The position numbers and the translations under genes are program-made. The notes beneath the pieces were generated by a model. It did not search any database, had not been told where the DNA came from, and was given only the letters and a program-made list of their open reading frames with translations. Below, piece after piece: positions 1-7,448 of a DNA stretch of 7,448 bases (the stretch's first letter is position 1; each line of letters begins with the position of its first letter). The DNA comes from Micrococcales bacterium (lineage in GTDB: Bacteria > Actinomycetota > Actinomycetes > Actinomycetales > Cellulomonadaceae). The stretch covers positions 1 through 7,448 of the forward strand of contig WRCL01000078.1 in NCBI GenBank assembly GCA_009783975.1, written 5' to 3'.

Positions 1-352
1 CCAGCGCCTGCGGGCTGCAGAACGGCATGATGTAGTGCTCAGCGAGGACGTCGGCATTCGCGACGATCGCCTCGACGTACCAGTCGGCGTTGGTGACCAG
101 CACCAACGTGCGGTCGGTGTTCTCCGCGGCGACACGCTGCAACGCGGCGACCATCACCTGCGGGTCGGTGAGGTCAGGCACGACGAGGTTCGTGACGAAC
201 GACGAGGCCTGCACCGCCCGGGTCGCCACAGCGGTCAAGGAGATCGCCGGGCACCGGTACGCCTCGTGGAACGCACGGGCCAGCCCATACACACCGATGT
301 CGCCGCCGACCGCGACGACCAACATGCTGGCAGGGCTCGGGACGTCAGGCAT
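1..352 (-). CDS. Carboxylate-amine ligase, ATP-grasp family (5' part only)
   Basis: The gene reads leftward from an ATG at 352 and is cut by the window edge after 117 codons, so only the N-terminal (pre-ATP-grasp) domain is visible. After a hydrophobic strand (LVVAV, residues 11-15) it has GGDIGVYGLARAFHEAY at about 16-32, a pattern I associate with the actinobacterial carboxylate-amine ligases related to D-aspartate ligase. These enzymes join an amino acid to a peptide amine using ATP, and in Gram-positives some build the peptidoglycan cross-bridge. The segment LVLVTNADWYVEAI (about 83-96) fits the end of the Rossmann-like pre-ATP-grasp fold. The ATP-binding domains lie outside the window, so the substrate cannot be judged. 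The start is supported by TAAGGAGG at 365-358, five bases upstream. The gene is divergent from the DUF3000 gene. The family call is from motif recognition; the peptidoglycan role is inference. Confidence 0.8.
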   Translation of the reverse strand, partial: MPDVPSPASMLVVAVGGDIGVYGLARAFHEAYRCPAISLTAVATRAVQASSFVTNLVVPDLTDPQVMVAALQRVAAENTDRTLVLVTNADWYVEAIVANADVLAEHYIMPFCSPQAL

Positions 353-357
353 CACAG

Positions 358-365
358 CCTCCTTA
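358..365 (-). promoter_or_regulatory. Ribosome binding site of the ATP-grasp ligase
   Basis: TAAGGAGG on the minus strand is a near-perfect Shine-Dalgarno sequence five bases before the ATG at 352. It fixes the start of the ligase. It also contrasts with the neighbouring DUF3000 and guaB1 genes, which have none. Confidence 0.85.
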
Positions 366-367
366 CA

Positions 368-394
368 CGGCACCACGGGGCACATATGGGGCAC
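368..394. repeat. Three phased GGCAC repeats in the divergent intergenic region
   Basis: GGCAC occurs at 369-373, 379-383 and 390-394, with start-to-start distances of 10 and 11 bp, about one helical turn each. The last two copies extend to a perfect 7-bp repeat, GGGGCAC (377-383 and 388-394). They lie just upstream of the ligase RBS. They could be stacked sites for a regulator on one face of the DNA, but GC-rich chance repeats are possible. The rest of the 353-504 intergenic region has no further gene that I can support. Confidence 0.35.
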
Positions 395-492
395 CGGGCC
401 TGGGTCCCCGATGTCGGTCACACCCTAGCCCCCCGCGGACCGTGTTGGGCCAGCTTGGGCGTGCCTGACGCTCTGGTCGCCAGTGGCGTGCG

Positions 493-498
493 TACGCT
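493..498 (+). promoter_or_regulatory. -10 element of a leaderless promoter for the DUF3000 gene
   Basis: TACGCT matches the actinobacterial TANNNT -10 pattern. Its last base is followed by six bases and then the GTG start at 505, so transcription should begin at or next to the start codon. No Shine-Dalgarno sequence precedes this GTG, which agrees with a leaderless mRNA. No convincing -35 hexamer is present at the usual 16-19 bp spacing. Confidence 0.55.
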
Positions 499-504
499 GC
501 ACAG

Positions 505-1083
505 GTGGCCCGTTTGGACGACGTCCCCGACGAGTTCGTCCGTGCGCTGCGCTCGCTACGGACAGTACGACCACGCGCCGAGGTCCTTCTTGACGAAGTC
601 CCTGGCCCGACGCGGATCGCCCCGTTCTCTGCTGCGCTGACCGCTGAGGTCCGCTCGGCGCGGCGGTCGGTCACCGCTGACGACCTCGCCTCGGGCCGGT
701 TCGTCGTGCTGTACGACCCGCAGGGCCAGGAGGCCTGGGACGGGTGCTTCCGCCTGGTCACCTTGGTCCGTGCAGCCCTCGAACCTGAGGTCGGCACCGA
801 CCCGCTGGTCGCCGACGTGGCCTGGAGCTGGTTCACCGACTCGCTGGCCTCGGCGGCGGTCGACCCGCACGCCGTGGGGGGGACGGTGACGCGGGTGCTG
901 TCGCAGACCTACGGGTCGCTGTCGGGGCGCGAAGAGCAGACCGAGCTGGAGATCCGCGCGTCGTGGACCGCCATGGACGAGGACCTGTCGACCCACCTCA
1001 CAGCATGGACACGGCTGCTGTGCACCGCCTCTGGTCTGCCTCCGCTGCCGGAGGGTGTTGTGGCGATGACACGGCGGCGCTGA
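505..1083 (+). CDS. DUF3000 domain-containing protein
   Basis: A 192-residue soluble protein with no signal peptide or membrane segment. It matches, from memory, the actinobacteria-restricted DUF3000 family. The characteristic core is FVVLYDPQGQEAWDG (about 66-80) followed by FRLVTLVRAALEPEVGTDPL and the Trp-rich VAWSWF (about 82-110). The C-terminal half (about 135-185) has a mixed helical segment ending in SGLPPLPEGV. No catalytic motif is evident and the biochemical function is not known to me. DUF3000 genes sit just upstream of the RNase D/HRDC gene in many actinobacteria, including mycobacteria, so a role linked to RNA processing is possible but is inference only. GTG at 505 is chosen because a TANNNT box lies exactly six bases upstream and no other in-frame start has an RBS. 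Confidence 0.88.
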   Translation: MARLDDVPDEFVRALRSLRTVRPRAEVLLDEVPGPTRIAPFSAALTAEVRSARRSVTADDLASGRFVVLYDPQGQEAWDGCFRLVTLVRAALEPEVGTDPLVADVAWSWFTDSLASAAVDPHAVGGTVTRVLSQTYGSLSGREEQTELEIRASWTAMDEDLSTHLTAWTRLLCTASGLPPLPEGVVAMTRRR

Positions 1084-1138
1084 GGCCGGATCCACCGTGG
1101 GTGCACTGTCGGGAGCGACTGCTCACTGATGTGAACCT

Positions 1139-1681
1139 GTGGCCGATGAGACGGCCGTGACGCTAGAGCCTCTGCAGTCGCCTGCAGTGGGTGGCCGCCA
1201 GGCCCCCCCAGCACCTGGGACACGACCGCTGCCGTCGGCACGGACGTCCCCGGAGCGTGCCCGGACCCCGTCATGCGTGACGGTCCAGGAGATCGGGAAC
1301 AGCGAAGGTCCAGCGTTGCTGTTCGCGCTGCGCCGCAGGGGGGTGCCGCGCATCGTCGTGCTGGCCCGCCGGGCCTCGCGCGCCGAGCTGCCTGTGCTGC
1401 TGGCTGGCGGGGTGCGTGGTGTGGTGGCTGGACAGGTCCTGGCCTCGCTCGTGCGCAACCAAGGCCCGTCGGCCAGCCCGTCGCTGCCAGAGCTGTCGGC
1501 ACGTGAGCTGGGGGTCCTCAAGCTCGTCGCCGACGGTATGTCGAACCGCCAGATCGGCGAAGAGCTTGGCCTGTCAGCCTTGACCGTCAAAAGCCACCTC
1601 GCGCGGATCTCGCGCAAGCTGGGCACCGGCGACCGCGCTGGCCTCGTGGCAAAGGTCATGCGTGCGGGGATGCTCAGCTGA
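1139..1681 (+). CDS. LuxR-type HTH regulator with degenerate receiver domain
   Basis: A 180-residue predicted DNA-binding protein. The C-terminal ~63 residues are a classic LuxR/GerE helix-turn-helix: LSARELGVLKLVADGMSNRQ (119-138), then IGEELGLSALTVKSHLARIS with the recognition-helix TVKSHL, then KLGTGDRAGLV. Residues 66-97 (RRGVPRIVVLARRASRAELP and GGVRGVVAG) resemble the last strands and helices of a response-regulator receiver. The first half of a receiver, including the acidic pocket and the phospho-accepting Asp, is missing. Residues 1-55 are Pro/Ala/Arg-rich and look disordered. It is therefore probably an orphan regulator not controlled by phosphorylation. The GTG start at 1139 lacks a clear RBS, so the N-terminus is uncertain. 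It lies 55 bp after the DUF3000 gene and 19 bp before the predicted RNase D ATG, and a 14-bp palindrome covers its stop codon. Its target genes are unknown. Confidence 0.75.
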   Translation: MADETAVTLEPLQSPAVGGRQAPPAPGTRPLPSARTSPERARTPSCVTVQEIGNSEGPALLFALRRRGVPRIVVLARRASRAELPVLLAGGVRGVVAGQVLASLVRNQGPSASPSLPELSARELGVLKLVADGMSNRQIGEELGLSALTVKSHLARISRKLGTGDRAGLVAKVMRAGMLS

Positions 1682-1684
1682 GCA
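1671..1684. promoter_or_regulatory. 14-bp perfect palindrome (candidate operator)
   Basis: TGCTCAGCTGAGCA is a perfect palindrome spanning the TGA stop of the LuxR-type gene (1679-1681). It lies immediately upstream of an AT-rich CATATT (1685-1690), the best -10 candidate for the RNase D gene, so it would fill the -35/-10 spacer, a typical repressor position. Autoregulation or cross-regulation by the adjacent HTH protein is an inference. Confidence 0.45.
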
Positions 1685-1690
1685 CATATT
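1685..1690 (+). promoter_or_regulatory. Candidate -10 element for the RNase D gene
   Basis: CATATT matches four of six bases of TATAAT and sits in the only AT-rich patch between the LuxR-type gene and the RNase D gene. A start point about seven bases downstream would fall near 1697, just before the ATG at 1701, giving a nearly leaderless message. No clear -35 is seen. Read-through from the upstream genes is equally possible. Confidence 0.35.
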
Positions 1691-1700
1691 CATCCGCTGA

Positions 1701-3023
1701 ATGTCGGCACAACCCGTTTCCCTGGCCTTTGCGGCGCGGCGGTACGGCGCCGACGGTACTGGTGGACGTAGCGTGACATCTGTGGTCCCACCCGCGCAGC
1801 CAGATTCGTCCGGCGAACCCCCGGTTGTGCCGTTGGTCGAACCACGTGACGGGGTCCCACCGGTCGTCACCTGCGAGGCCGGCCTCGCCGCGACTGCCGC
1901 TGCGTTCGCCGCGGGGCACGGCCCGGTCGCCGTCGACGCCGAGCGCGCCAGCGGCTACCGGTACGGCCAGCGCGCCTACCTGGTGCAGATACGCCGCGAC
2001 GGGGCAGGCACGGCGCTGCTCGACCCGGTCGCCGTGCCGGACCTGTCGGCGCTGTCAGCGGCGTTGTCGGCGACCGAGTGGGTGCTGCACGCCGCCTCCC
2101 AGGACCTTCCCTGCCTCGCCGATGTGGGCATGGTCCCTGACCAGGTGTTCGACACTGAGCTCGCCGCACGGCTGCTCGGGTACGAACGCGTCGGTCTTGC
2201 AGCGGTCGTCGCCCAGGTGCTGGGGCTGGGCCTGGCCAAAGAGCACTCAGCCGTCGACTGGTCCACCCGTCCGCTGCCGGACGACTGGTTGCGGTACGCC
2301 GCGCTGGACGTCGAAGTGCTCGTCGAGGTCCGCCACACGATGGCCGCCGAGCTCGACGCTGCGGGCAAGACCCAGTGGGCGGCGCAGGAGTTCGAGGCGG
2401 TCCGCACCGCGCCACCACCGCCGCCGCGGCCCGACCCGTGGCGGCGGGTCTCCGGGCTGCACGCGGTCAAAGGCCGGCGGAACCTCGCTGTGGTCCGCGA
2501 GCTGTGGACGGTCCGTGACGCCCAAGGCCAGGCCCGTGACCTGGCCCCAGGCCGTGTGCTACCAGACCGGGCGATCATCGCCGCCGCGCTCGCGCTGCCG
2601 CGGACCGTCGATGAGCTGCGGACCTTGCCGGTGTTCTCTGGCCGTCGTACATCACGCCGCGCCGAGCTGTGGCAGGTGGCGGTCGACCGGGCCCTGGGGT
2701 TGCGCGACGACGAGCTACCACCGGTCCACGGGCCCAAGTCCGACGGTCCGCCCCCTGTGCGCGGGTGGCGCGACCGCGACCCCGACGCGGCGGCGCGGAT
2801 CACCGCAGCCCGGGCAGGTGTGGCCGCCCTGGCGACCATGCACAACGTCCCTGCGGAGAACGTCGTCGCCCCCGACCTCATCCGGCGCCTGTGCTGGTCC
2901 CCGCCGAGCCCGGCAACACCAGACGCTGTCGCCGAGGCCCTGGCCGCCGGCGGCGCCCGCCCCTGGCAGGTCGAGCTGACGACACCAGTGCTCGCCGACG
3001 CCCTGGGACGCCGCCGGACGTGA
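1701..3023 (+). CDS. rnd: Ribonuclease D-like 3'-5' exonuclease with HRDC domain
   Basis: This enzyme trims RNA 3' ends, in E. coli the tRNA precursors, using two metal ions. The DEDD-type exonuclease fold covers about residues 55-220. Exo I is AVDAERASGYRYGQRAYLVQ with D79 and E81. Exo II is HAASQDLPCL with D135. Exo III is YAALD with Y199 and D203 (the DEDDy class). All catalytic residues are present. A Pro-rich linker (PPPPPPRP, about 238-245) leads to an HRDC domain at about 250-322. A second helical C-terminal module at about 368-436 (ALATMHNVPAENVVAPDLIR onward) is typical of the actinobacterial proteins. The protein is 440 residues if translation begins at ATG 1701. An in-frame GTG at 1773 with a weak GGTGGA upstream would give 416 residues and is a serious alternative, because the extra 24 residues look unconserved. 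The gene is convergent with dxs, leaving 8 bases between the stop codons. Confidence 0.9.
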   Translation: MSAQPVSLAFAARRYGADGTGGRSVTSVVPPAQPDSSGEPPVVPLVEPRDGVPPVVTCEAGLAATAAAFAAGHGPVAVDAERASGYRYGQRAYLVQIRRDGAGTALLDPVAVPDLSALSAALSATEWVLHAASQDLPCLADVGMVPDQVFDTELAARLLGYERVGLAAVVAQVLGLGLAKEHSAVDWSTRPLPDDWLRYAALDVEVLVEVRHTMAAELDAAGKTQWAAQEFEAVRTAPPPPPRPDPWRRVSGLHAVKGRRNLAVVRELWTVRDAQGQARDLAPGRVLPDRAIIAAALALPRTVDELRTLPVFSGRRTSRRAELWQVAVDRALGLRDDELPPVHGPKSDGPPPVRGWRDRDPDAAARITAARAGVAALATMHNVPAENVVAPDLIRRLCWSPPSPATPDAVAEALAAGGARPWQVELTTPVLADALGRRRT

Positions 3024-3045
3024 CCAGACGGTCACGACGCGGCGT
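3008..3045. terminator. Bidirectional hairpin across the convergent rnd/dxs stop codons
   Basis: ACGCCGC (3008-3014) pairs with GCGGCGT (3039-3045), and CGTGACC (3019-3025) pairs with GGTCACG (3030-3036) around an AGAC loop. This gives 14 pairs with one small internal loop. The rnd stop TGA (3021-3023) pairs exactly with the complement of the dxs stop (3032-3034). There is no T-tract on either side, so it would be a U-less terminator of the kind proposed for actinobacteria. It is the only strong hairpin at the convergent junction, and the same structure would form in both transcripts. Confidence 0.5.
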
Positions 3046-4924
3046 GGTCCTGTGGGGCCAGGCCGGCCAGCACCTGCCCAGCGATGTCGTCGGCGCCCAG
3101 CCGCAGGTCTGCGACAAGCTGGTCACAGCTGGCGTGGGCGAGGAAGGTCCGCGGGACGCCAAAGCTCTGCACACCAGCACGCACCCCAGCACGACGGGCT
3201 GCGGCACACAACAACGACCCGGCGCCACCTTCGACGAGGCCGTCTTCGATGGTCACGACGTGGTCGTGCTCACCTGCGAGCTTGACGAGGGCCTCAGGTA
3301 CCGGCAGGGGCCAGCGTGGGTCGACGACGGTGCACGCGACATCGTGCGCGGCGAGCAGCTCGGCGACGGCCAGCCCGGTGTGGGCTGTGGAGCCCACAGC
3401 CACGACGAGCACCCGCGGACCGGCCCCGTCATGGCGGGCGAGGACGTCCACACCGTCGACCTCGTCGACTGCGGGCAGCGGGTCGCCCAAGGACCCTTTG
3501 GGGTAGCGCACGACCGTCGGGGCGTCGTCGGTGTCGACGGCCTGGCGCAGCGCGGCGCGCAGGGTCGGTTCGTCGCGCGGGGCGGCGATACGCAGCCCGG
3601 GGACCATCCCGAGCATGACCAGGTCCCACATCCCGTTGTGGCTTGCACCGTCGTCGCCGGTCAACCCAGCACGGTCGAGCACGAACGTCACCGGGGCCCG
3701 GTGCAACGCGACATCCATGAGCACCTGGTCGTACGCCCGGTTCAAGAACGAGGCGTAGATGCACACGACCGGGTGCAGCCCGGCGAACGCCATCCCCGCT
3801 GCTGAGGTGACCGCGTGCTGCTCGGCGATCCCCACGTCGACGACGCGGTCAGGGAACTCCTCGGCGAACCGGGCCAGGCCCACAGGGGCGAGCATGGCGG
3901 CGGTGACCGCCACGACGTCAGGCCGGCGCTGGCCGATCGCGACGATCTCGTCGGCGAACACTGACGTCCAGCCGAACCGTGAGGGTGCAAGAGGCAGCCC
4001 AGTCTCGGGGTGGATCGGCACCACAGCGTGGAAACGGTCGGCGACGTCACGTTCGGCCAAAGAGTACCCGCGGCCCTTTTCTGTGATGACGTGGACGATC
4101 ACCGGGCCCTCGAACGCCTTGGCCAGGCCGAGGGCACGTTCGACCGCTGGTTCGTCGTGCCCGTCAACCGGGCCGATGTATTTCAGGCCGAGGTCTTCGA
4201 ACATTCCCTGCTGCGGGGCGACGACGTCTTTGATGCCTTTTTTCAGCCCGTGCAGGGCGTCGTAGGCGAAACGTCCGGGGGGCCCAGAACGCCGCAGCGT
4301 GGACTTGCCCCACTCCATGAACGACTCGTAGTTCTGGGTTGTGCGGATGACGTCCAGGTGGCGGGCGAACCCGCCGATCGTCGGCGCGTACGAACGGCCG
4401 TTGTCGTTGACGACGATGACCACAGGGCGGTTGCTCCCGTCGGCGATGTTGTTCAGCGCCTCCCAGGCCATGCCCCCGGTCAGGGCCCCGTCACCGACGA
4501 CGGCGACGACGGCGCGGTCCTCCTCACCGGCCAGGGCCCGGGCCCGGGCGATCCCGTCAGCCCATGACAGGGCCGTGGACGCGTGGGAGTTCTCCACGAC
4601 GTCGTGCTCGGACTCGGCGCGGCTGGGGTAGCCCGACAGGCCACCTTGTTTGCGCAGGCGAGAAAAGTCGGTGCGTCCGGTGAGCAGCTTGTGGACGTAG
4701 GCCTGGTGCCCGGTGTCGAACACGAGGGTGTCGTGGGGTGAGTCGAACACGCGGTGCAACGCGATCGTCAGCTCCACGACGCCGAGGTTCGGCCCCAGGT
4801 GCCCGCCGGTGCGTGAGACCTGGTCGACGAGGAACGTGCGGATCTCCTCGGCCAGCTCGGCGACCTGTTGCGCAGACAACCGGCGTACATCTGCCGGGGA
4901 CGCGATCTGCTCCAGCAGTCCCAC
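3032..4924 (-). CDS. dxs: 1-deoxy-D-xylulose-5-phosphate synthase
   Basis: Catalyses the thiamine-diphosphate-dependent condensation of pyruvate and D-glyceraldehyde 3-phosphate to DXP, the first step of the MEP isoprenoid pathway; DXP can also feed thiamine and pyridoxal synthesis. The 630-residue length is normal. Visible landmarks, numbered from the GTG start: [14 protein letters not shown] (His42), [11 protein letters not shown] (His73), the thiamine-diphosphate/Mg motif [16 protein letters not shown] (144-159), the catalytic-glutamate region [15 protein letters not shown] (Glu378), FLNRAYDQ, and [15 protein letters not shown] (His439). The C-terminal transketolase domain (about 510-630) is complete. 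The N-terminus [17 protein letters not shown] matches the usual actinobacterial start MGLL, and AAGGAGGA lies just upstream, so the 20-residue in-frame extension to 4984 is rejected. Dxs is a cytosolic homodimer. The gene is divergent from guaB1 and convergent with rnd. All key residues are intact. Confidence 0.98.
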   Translation of the reverse strand: MGLLEQIASPADVRRLSAQQVAELAEEIRTFLVDQVSRTGGHLGPNLGVVELTIALHRVFDSPHDTLVFDTGHQAYVHKLLTGRTDFSRLRKQGGLSGYPSRAESEHDVVENSHASTALSWADGIARARALAGEEDRAVVAVVGDGALTGGMAWEALNNIADGSNRPVVIVVNDNGRSYAPTIGGFARHLDVIRTTQNYESFMEWGKSTLRRSGPPGRFAYDALHGLKKGIKDVVAPQQGMFEDLGLKYIGPVDGHDEPAVERALGLAKAFEGPVIVHVITEKGRGYSLAERDVADRFHAVVPIHPETGLPLAPSRFGWTSVFADEIVAIGQRRPDVVAVTAAMLAPVGLARFAEEFPDRVVDVGIAEQHAVTSAAGMAFAGLHPVVCIYASFLNRAYDQVLMDVALHRAPVTFVLDRAGLTGDDGASHNGMWDLVMLGMVPGLRIAAPRDEPTLRAALRQAVDTDDAPTVVRYPKGSLGDPLPAVDEVDGVDVLARHDGAGPRVLVVAVGSTAHTGLAVAELLAAHDVACTVVDPRWPLPVPEALVKLAGEHDHVVTIEDGLVEGGAGSLLCAAARRAGVRAGVQSFGVPRTFLAHASCDQLVADLRLGADDIAGQVLAGLAPQDHAAS

Positions 4925-4927
4925 ATG

Positions 4928-4935
4928 TCCTCCTT
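4928..4935 (-). promoter_or_regulatory. Ribosome binding site of dxs
   Basis: AAGGAGGA on the minus strand lies three bases before the GTG at 4924. The spacing is short but the match is very strong. With the conserved VGLLEQ N-terminus it decides the start of dxs against longer in-frame alternatives. Confidence 0.8.
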
Positions 4936-4938
4936 GTC

Positions 4939-4956
4939 GTGTGGCCAACCTCACAC
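4939..4956. promoter_or_regulatory. CRP/GlxR-like operator in the dxs leader
   Basis: Read on the minus strand this is GTGTGAGGTTGGCCACAC. The core TGTGA-N6-CCACA differs from the TGTGA-N6-TCACA consensus of CRP-family regulators by one base, and the outer five bases on each side are perfectly symmetric. It lies between the candidate dxs -10 box (4963-4958) and the dxs RBS. A bound regulator there would be expected to repress. The site is seen in the sequence; the binding protein is inferred. Confidence 0.4.
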
Positions 4957-4957
4957 C

Positions 4958-4963
4958 ACTGTA
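4958..4963 (-). promoter_or_regulatory. Candidate -10 element of dxs
   Basis: TACAGT on the minus strand fits TANNNT and would place the start point near 4951, giving a leader of about 27 bases that includes the RBS. No convincing -35 hexamer is found. Confidence 0.35.
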
Positions 4964-4977
4964 CGGGGCCCAGATAG

Positions 4978-7042
<2,065 letters not shown>

Positions 7043-7046
<4 letters not shown>

Positions 7047-7171
7047 ACCGGGTGGCCGGGGTGCAGGCGTTCGCCGCAGGGTTCGGGGCCGACGAGCTGG
7101 CGGCGGGGGGCTCCACCACCATTCGTCCGGCCGGGCCGACGCGCGCTGACGCAACAAGGACCTCCACGTGA
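7043..7171 (+). CDS. Possible 42-codon small ORF between rraA and the Nudix gene
   Basis: Beginning at a GTG that overlaps the rraA stop (GTGA, 7043-7046), an open frame encodes 42 residues ([20 protein letters not shown] and on to a Thr/Arg-rich tail) and stops at a TGA that overlaps the Nudix GTG (GTGA, 7168-7171). Overlap at both ends and G/C-rich third positions in the first 30 codons favour a real coupled gene. Against this, there is no obvious RBS before 7043, I recognise no family, and the last ten codons have more A/T at third positions. The ORF is short enough to be chance. No membrane segment or signal peptide is apparent. Confidence 0.35.
7156..7160 (+). promoter_or_regulatory. Ribosome binding site of the Nudix gene
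   Basis: AAGGA lies seven bases before the GTG at 7168 and supports that start. Confidence 0.65.
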
Positions 7172-7448
7172 CCGACGCCCGCGCCGACCTGCACCGGCTC
7201 GTCGCTGGTCGCGCGGCGCTCCCCTGGCCGCACCGGCATCCCGCGACCCGCCGCTCAGCGGTGCTGGTGCTGTTCAGGCCGCTCGGCGACGTCCACCGCC
7301 CCGGGCCCGACGACCTCGACATCCTCCTGCAGCGACGGGCCGACCACCTAGAGCACCACCCCAGCCAGGTCTCCTTCCCCGGAGGCAAGATCGACCCCGG
7401 CGAGACCCCCGAACAAGCCGCAGTCCGCGAAGCCCAGGAAGAGACCGG
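7168..7448 (+). CDS. Nudix hydrolase, CoA-pyrophosphatase-like (3' end missing)
   Basis: Only the first 93 codons are in the window. The Nudix box is intact: G73-x5-E79-x7-R87-E88-A-Q-E91-E92-T-G, read from GGKIDPGETPEQAAVREAQE. Just before it, LLQRRADHLEHHPSQVSFPG (53-72) resembles the LLxxRxxxLxxHxGQVxFPGG motif of CoA diphosphatases, although the usual Gly before Gln is Ser66 here. Such enzymes cleave CoA or related nucleotide diphosphates with Mg2+. The first 30 residues are Arg/His-rich. The gene follows the operon with a GTGA overlap and has its own RBS. The family is certain; the substrate is inference. Confidence 0.9.
   Translation, partial: MTDARADLHRLVAGRAALPWPHRHPATRRSAVLVLFRPLGDVHRPGPDDLDILLQRRADHLEHHPSQVSFPGGKIDPGETPEQAAVREAQEET

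Noticed and set aside
1172..1187. Two CTGCAG sites ten bases apart
   Set aside because: Direct repeat CTGCAGT lies within the coding start of the HTH gene and is short enough to be chance; no further copies were seen.
1825..2979. Alternative 384-codon plus-strand frame inside rnd
   Set aside because: Low-complexity Arg/Pro/Ser translation; the overlapping RNase D frame has all DEDDy residues and the HRDC domain.
2669..3805. Long plus-strand open frame of 378 codons overlapping the end of rnd and the antisense of dxs
   Set aside because: It is Arg/Gly/Pro/His-rich with no recognisable domain and lies opposite or out of frame with two well-supported genes; a GC-rich shadow frame.

Overview
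This is a strongly GC-rich window with mostly G/C third codon positions, GTG starts and promoters without Shine-Dalgarno sequences, all typical of a high-GC actinobacterium. The gene set (actinobacterial carboxylate-amine ligase, DUF3000 protein, HRDC-type RNase D, dxs and a GuaB1-type IMPDH/GMP reductase) fits that phylum. A member of the Micrococcales (Cellulomonas-like) is my best guess, but the genus cannot be fixed from the sequence alone.

Layout from left to right: (i) the 5' part of a minus-strand ATP-grasp carboxylate-amine ligase, cut by the window edge at base 1; (ii) a 152-bp divergent intergenic region; (iii) three plus-strand genes, namely a DUF3000 protein, a LuxR-type HTH protein with only a remnant of a receiver domain, and an HRDC-containing ribonuclease D; (iv) dxs on the minus strand, convergent with the RNase D gene, with only 8 bases between the two stop codons; (v) a 161-bp divergent region carrying the dxs leader and the guaB1 promoter; (vi) a tightly packed plus-strand operon, guaB1 - rraA - possible 42-codon small ORF - Nudix hydrolase, in which successive genes overlap by ATGA or GTGA; the Nudix gene runs off the right edge.

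Most genes are housekeeping or metabolic. They cover the first step of the MEP isoprenoid pathway (Dxs), purine interconversion (GuaB1), RNA 3'-end processing (RNase D), an RraA/HMG-CHA-aldolase-fold protein, probable nucleotide or CoA clean-up (Nudix) and probable peptidoglycan precursor amidation/ligation (ATP-grasp). The DUF3000 - RNase D - convergent dxs order is, from memory, shared with mycobacteria (the Rv2680-Rv2682c region); the LuxR-like gene between DUF3000 and RNase D looks like a lineage-specific addition.

I found no mobile element, CRISPR array, tRNA or rRNA, and no clear new multi-gene system. The more interesting signals are small. One is a long hairpin in which the two convergent stop codons pair with each other. 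Another is a 14-bp perfect palindrome at the luxR stop/RNase D promoter. Two genes share an identical leaderless promoter geometry. There is a CRP/GlxR-like operator in the dxs leader. Finally, a possible 42-codon ORF is coupled at both ends between rraA and the Nudix gene.
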